A stretch of DNA of 64,000 bases, taken from assembly GCA_012270795.1 (NCBI GenBank), contig JAAXHO010000206.1:1-64000 (forward strand). The letters are read 5' to 3'. The stretch's first letter is position 1. Every line of letters starts with the position of its first letter. Shown piece by piece: positions 62,666-64,000 of this stretch. The DNA is from Candidatus Poribacteria bacterium. Its GTDB lineage: Bacteria > Poribacteria > WGA-4E > WGA-3G. A model generated the notes under the pieces. That model had not been told where the DNA came from and searched no databases. It was given only the letters and a program-made list of their open reading frames with translations. The position numbers were made by a program, and so were the translations under genes.

Positions 62666-62761
62666 TAATAAAAAAGTCAAGATGTTTGTTTGAGACTAAA
62701 GAGTATTTTGACTAACAATAATGAATTCAAACTTCCTAAAGAAAGAAAATTTGAGGTAAAA

Positions 62762-63088
62762 ATGAGAAAAATATTGAGCCCTATCCTAATAGGATTGTTT
62801 ATTGTACTGGGAATTGTGAGCATTTTCGCGAACAGTGAGAAGTTCGAAGTCAAAATCACGGGAATCAGTTATGATGAGAATACGAATGAATTTGATGTTG
62901 ATTTCGATCTTGAGGACGTTGATGATGACCTATATTCAAAAATTAGGAAATTTTTTACATTTTCTGTATATGATTCCGATATCACTGTGCACTGGATACA
63001 GGATCCTCAAACAGGGCACCGCCACCGGAATCTGGTTTTGACACTCAAGATCATGAAAATCCCAAAAGATCCGGTAGTGCGTATGTAG
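62762..63088 (+). CDS. Secreted or membrane-anchored N-terminal part of a probable split toxin gene
   Basis: 108 residues from ATG 62762 (GAGGTAAAA site). Residues 1-23 are a signal or anchor (ILSPILIGLFIVLGIVSIFA), followed by an acidic beta-rich stretch (KFEVKITGISYDENTNEFDV, DFDLEDVDDDLYSKI). The end (RHRNLVLTLKIMKIPKD) overlaps another open frame that runs without a stop from 62971 to 63489. I suspect the two parts were once one protein. Unknown family. Confidence 0.55.
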   Translation: MRKILSPILIGLFIVLGIVSIFANSEKFEVKITGISYDENTNEFDVDFDLEDVDDDLYSKIRKFFTFSVYDSDITVHWIQDPQTGHRHRNLVLTLKIMKIPKDPVVRM

Positions 63089-63111
63089 ACAGTAGAAAGA
63101 GCAAGTGGAAG

Positions 63112-63489
63112 ATGGCCAAGGGAGGGGCGCAACATGGGGGTCCTCATTGGGACGTTAGTTTTAAAAAGGGAGATTATAGAAAACACATTAACGTCATGCC
63201 TCCGACTCCCGATTTTCCGTACTGGAAAGTCAGAGGTAATAAATTACCTAAAGGGTTACCGTGCGGGGCAAAGAGACTGGCACAGGGGATTGTGGACAGA
63301 ATGAATGGGGGTGGCGGTGATGATATTGAAATCCCAGAGAATGAAGACGATCTCATACAAATTATGACTCGCACAGGAGGGGGATATCTAATCCACAAAG
63401 ATTCAACGACAGTTTTGGCGGTTACTATAGAACCAACAAGCGAAGGAGGTACCGATGGTGGATTGCTCAAAATAACGCTTGGAAATTAA
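63112..63489 (+). CDS. Probable C-terminal toxin module (GGPHWD motif)
   Basis: The frame is open from 62971; the first ATG is at 63112. Upstream in frame it reads SGFDTQDHENPKRSGSAYVD and continues into KMAKGGAQHGGPHWDVSF, then KGDYRKHINVMPPTPDFP. A Gly-Gly-Pro-His-Trp-Asp block after a short basic stretch is characteristic of C-terminal modules of polymorphic toxins. The second half (IQIMTRTGGGYLIHKDSTTV) is less informative. No ribosome site stands before ATG 63112, which supports a frameshifted or translationally linked extension of the preceding frame rather than an independent gene. Activity unknown. Confidence 0.5.
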   Translation: MAKGGAQHGGPHWDVSFKKGDYRKHINVMPPTPDFPYWKVRGNKLPKGLPCGAKRLAQGIVDRMNGGGGDDIEIPENEDDLIQIMTRTGGGYLIHKDSTTVLAVTIEPTSEGGTDGGLLKITLGN

Positions 63490-63503
63490 CGAATTCAGTT
63501 TAG

Positions 63504-63545
63504 AAGTTGGTTTCTATGGAGCAAATGCAACATAGAAACCAACTT
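63504..63545 (+). other. Perfect hairpin between toxin-like and WG-repeat genes
   Basis: AAGTTGGTTTCTATG (63504-63518) pairs exactly with CATAGAAACCAACTT (63531-63545), with a 12-bp loop. No T-tract follows, so it is more likely an mRNA processing or stabilising structure than a terminator. It ends 8 bp before the AAGGAAGG site of the next gene. Confidence 0.55.
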
Positions 63546-63566
63546 GAATGACAAGGAAGGTAAAAT

Positions 63567-64000
63567 ATGCAGAAATTTGGTTACATTGATAAAACCGGGG
63601 ATTTTGTTATTCCACCCCACTTTGATGACCTCTGTTACAGATATAGCGAGGGATTGGCAGCAGTAAATGTTGAAGGTAAATATGGCTACATTGATAAAAA
63701 TGGAGACTTTGTTATCCCTCCTCAGTTTGGGTGTGTGTTCCCGTTTGCGCATGGGATAGCCGCCGTTTTGATAGAGGAAAAATACGGCTACATAGATAAA
63801 TCAGGGAAAATCGTTATACCACCAACTTTTGAGGATGTAGAGGAGTTTTCTGAGGGACTCGCGTATGCGAAAACCGCTACACAGGAGGGGTATATTGATC
63901 CTACTGGTGCGTGGGCATTAATTCCACCCCCACATTATAATTGCTGGCATTCCTTTTGTGACGGATTAACCAGAATAGATTTCTGTGAAGAAGAGGAACT
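63567..64000 (+). CDS. WG-repeat protein, 3' end beyond the window
   Basis: ATG 63567 follows AAGGAAGG. The frame is open to the right edge (144 codons). It consists of repeats of about 35 residues with the core KYGYIDKNGDFVIPPQF: FGYIDKTGDFVIPPHFDDL, YGYIDKNGDFVIPPQFG, YGYIDKSGKIVIPPTFEDV, and EGYIDPTGAWALIPPPHY. This is the WG-containing repeat family, here with YGYID replacing the WG. No signal peptide. Its place just after a toxin-like module suggests an immunity protein; that role is inference. Confidence 0.85.
   Translation, partial: MQKFGYIDKTGDFVIPPHFDDLCYRYSEGLAAVNVEGKYGYIDKNGDFVIPPQFGCVFPFAHGIAAVLIEEKYGYIDKSGKIVIPPTFEDVEEFSEGLAYAKTATQEGYIDPTGAWALIPPPHYNCWHSFCDGLTRIDFCEEEE

Larger units (their letters stand above)
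61618..62761. other. 1.1-kb gene-free, repeat-rich region
   Basis: No gene seen. It contains the elements at 61784 and 61995-62632 and the promoter at 62637. Coding frames on the opposite strand are short and AT-driven. Confidence 0.65.

Noticed and set aside
1-64000. tRNA, rRNA, origin or prophage attachment sites
   Set aside because: I saw no cloverleaf, rRNA segment, DnaA-box cluster, phage structural genes or integrase anywhere in the window.

Overview
The window is 64 kb of AT-rich bacterial chromosome. The organism is Gram-negative: it encodes an Omp85/BamA-type outer-membrane protein, a Wzi-like capsule porin, lipoproteins and exopolysaccharide enzymes. The mixture of sulfatase, phytanoyl-CoA dioxygenase-like and Gfo/Idh/MocA genes, LamG and lectin domains, and intergenic DNA full of hairpin elements is what I would expect of Candidatus Poribacteria or a related large-genome environmental lineage. 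That assignment is an inference from gene style; the window has no rRNA or other marker.

Left part (1-14.4 kb), accessory region. It opens with the 3' end of a type ISP restriction-modification gene, then a secreted repeat protein, a frameshifted membrane-anchored protein (an intact paralogue lies at 12.0-12.8 kb), and an Ig-like fragment. A block at 5.9-10.8 kb holds a gingipain-like (C25, caspase-fold) peptidase, a small tail-anchored protein, an XPB-type helicase preceded by a truncated duplicate of its own 5' end, and a DUF790/Bax1-type nuclease. Two tandem secreted paralogues follow, one interrupted by an in-frame TAA. Beyond a repeat-filled gap is a CDP-alcohol phosphatidyltransferase.

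Middle (14.5-43.6 kb), mostly housekeeping and transport. It contains a frameshifted Gfo/Idh/MocA oxidoreductase, an RDD-PspA fusion, a sulfatase, a PhyH-type dioxygenase and an SDR, all on the plus strand. A minus-strand run carries a sugar-phosphate transferase, a glycosyltransferase and a Wzi-like protein, then YifB/ComM, a TrkA-type potassium channel, DUF1844, a PA-IL-like lectin, two cyclophilin lipoproteins and a LamG protein. Plus-strand genes follow: a fused TRAP permease, DUF3311 plus a sodium/solute symporter, a glycosyltransferase, an EamA-like protein, an ECF sigma factor with a DUF4097 partner, and a carbohydrate ABC importer without its ATPase.

Right part (43.8-64 kb). A PcfJ-like gene and a small DUF2281 gene lead into a tight four-gene operon: a long type III-like methyltransferase (Mod), an AAA ATPase with DUF3696, an unrecognised two-domain protein with a possible MIT_C/PLD-like C-terminus, and a type III-like Res helicase-nuclease. 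This enlarged type III-like cassette is the best candidate here for a poorly described defence system. After it come a TatP/TatT TRAP pair, a YgfZ/GcvT-like protein, and an unusual Omp85 protein carrying DUF4097-like and CBM9-like domains. The window ends with a probable toxin module (split over two frames) and a WG-repeat gene that may encode its immunity protein.

Non-coding DNA is dominated by small hairpin elements. At least three core palindromes (GTAGGTCGGGTAGAG, GTAGGAGCGACCTCC and GGAGGGGTTTCTAACCCC types) recur, carried inside different terminal inverted repeats, some with clear target duplications. Several sit inside operons. A larger 0.6-0.7 kb AT-rich mosaic repeat occurs twice in inverted orientation (32.4-33.1 and 62.0-62.6 kb).
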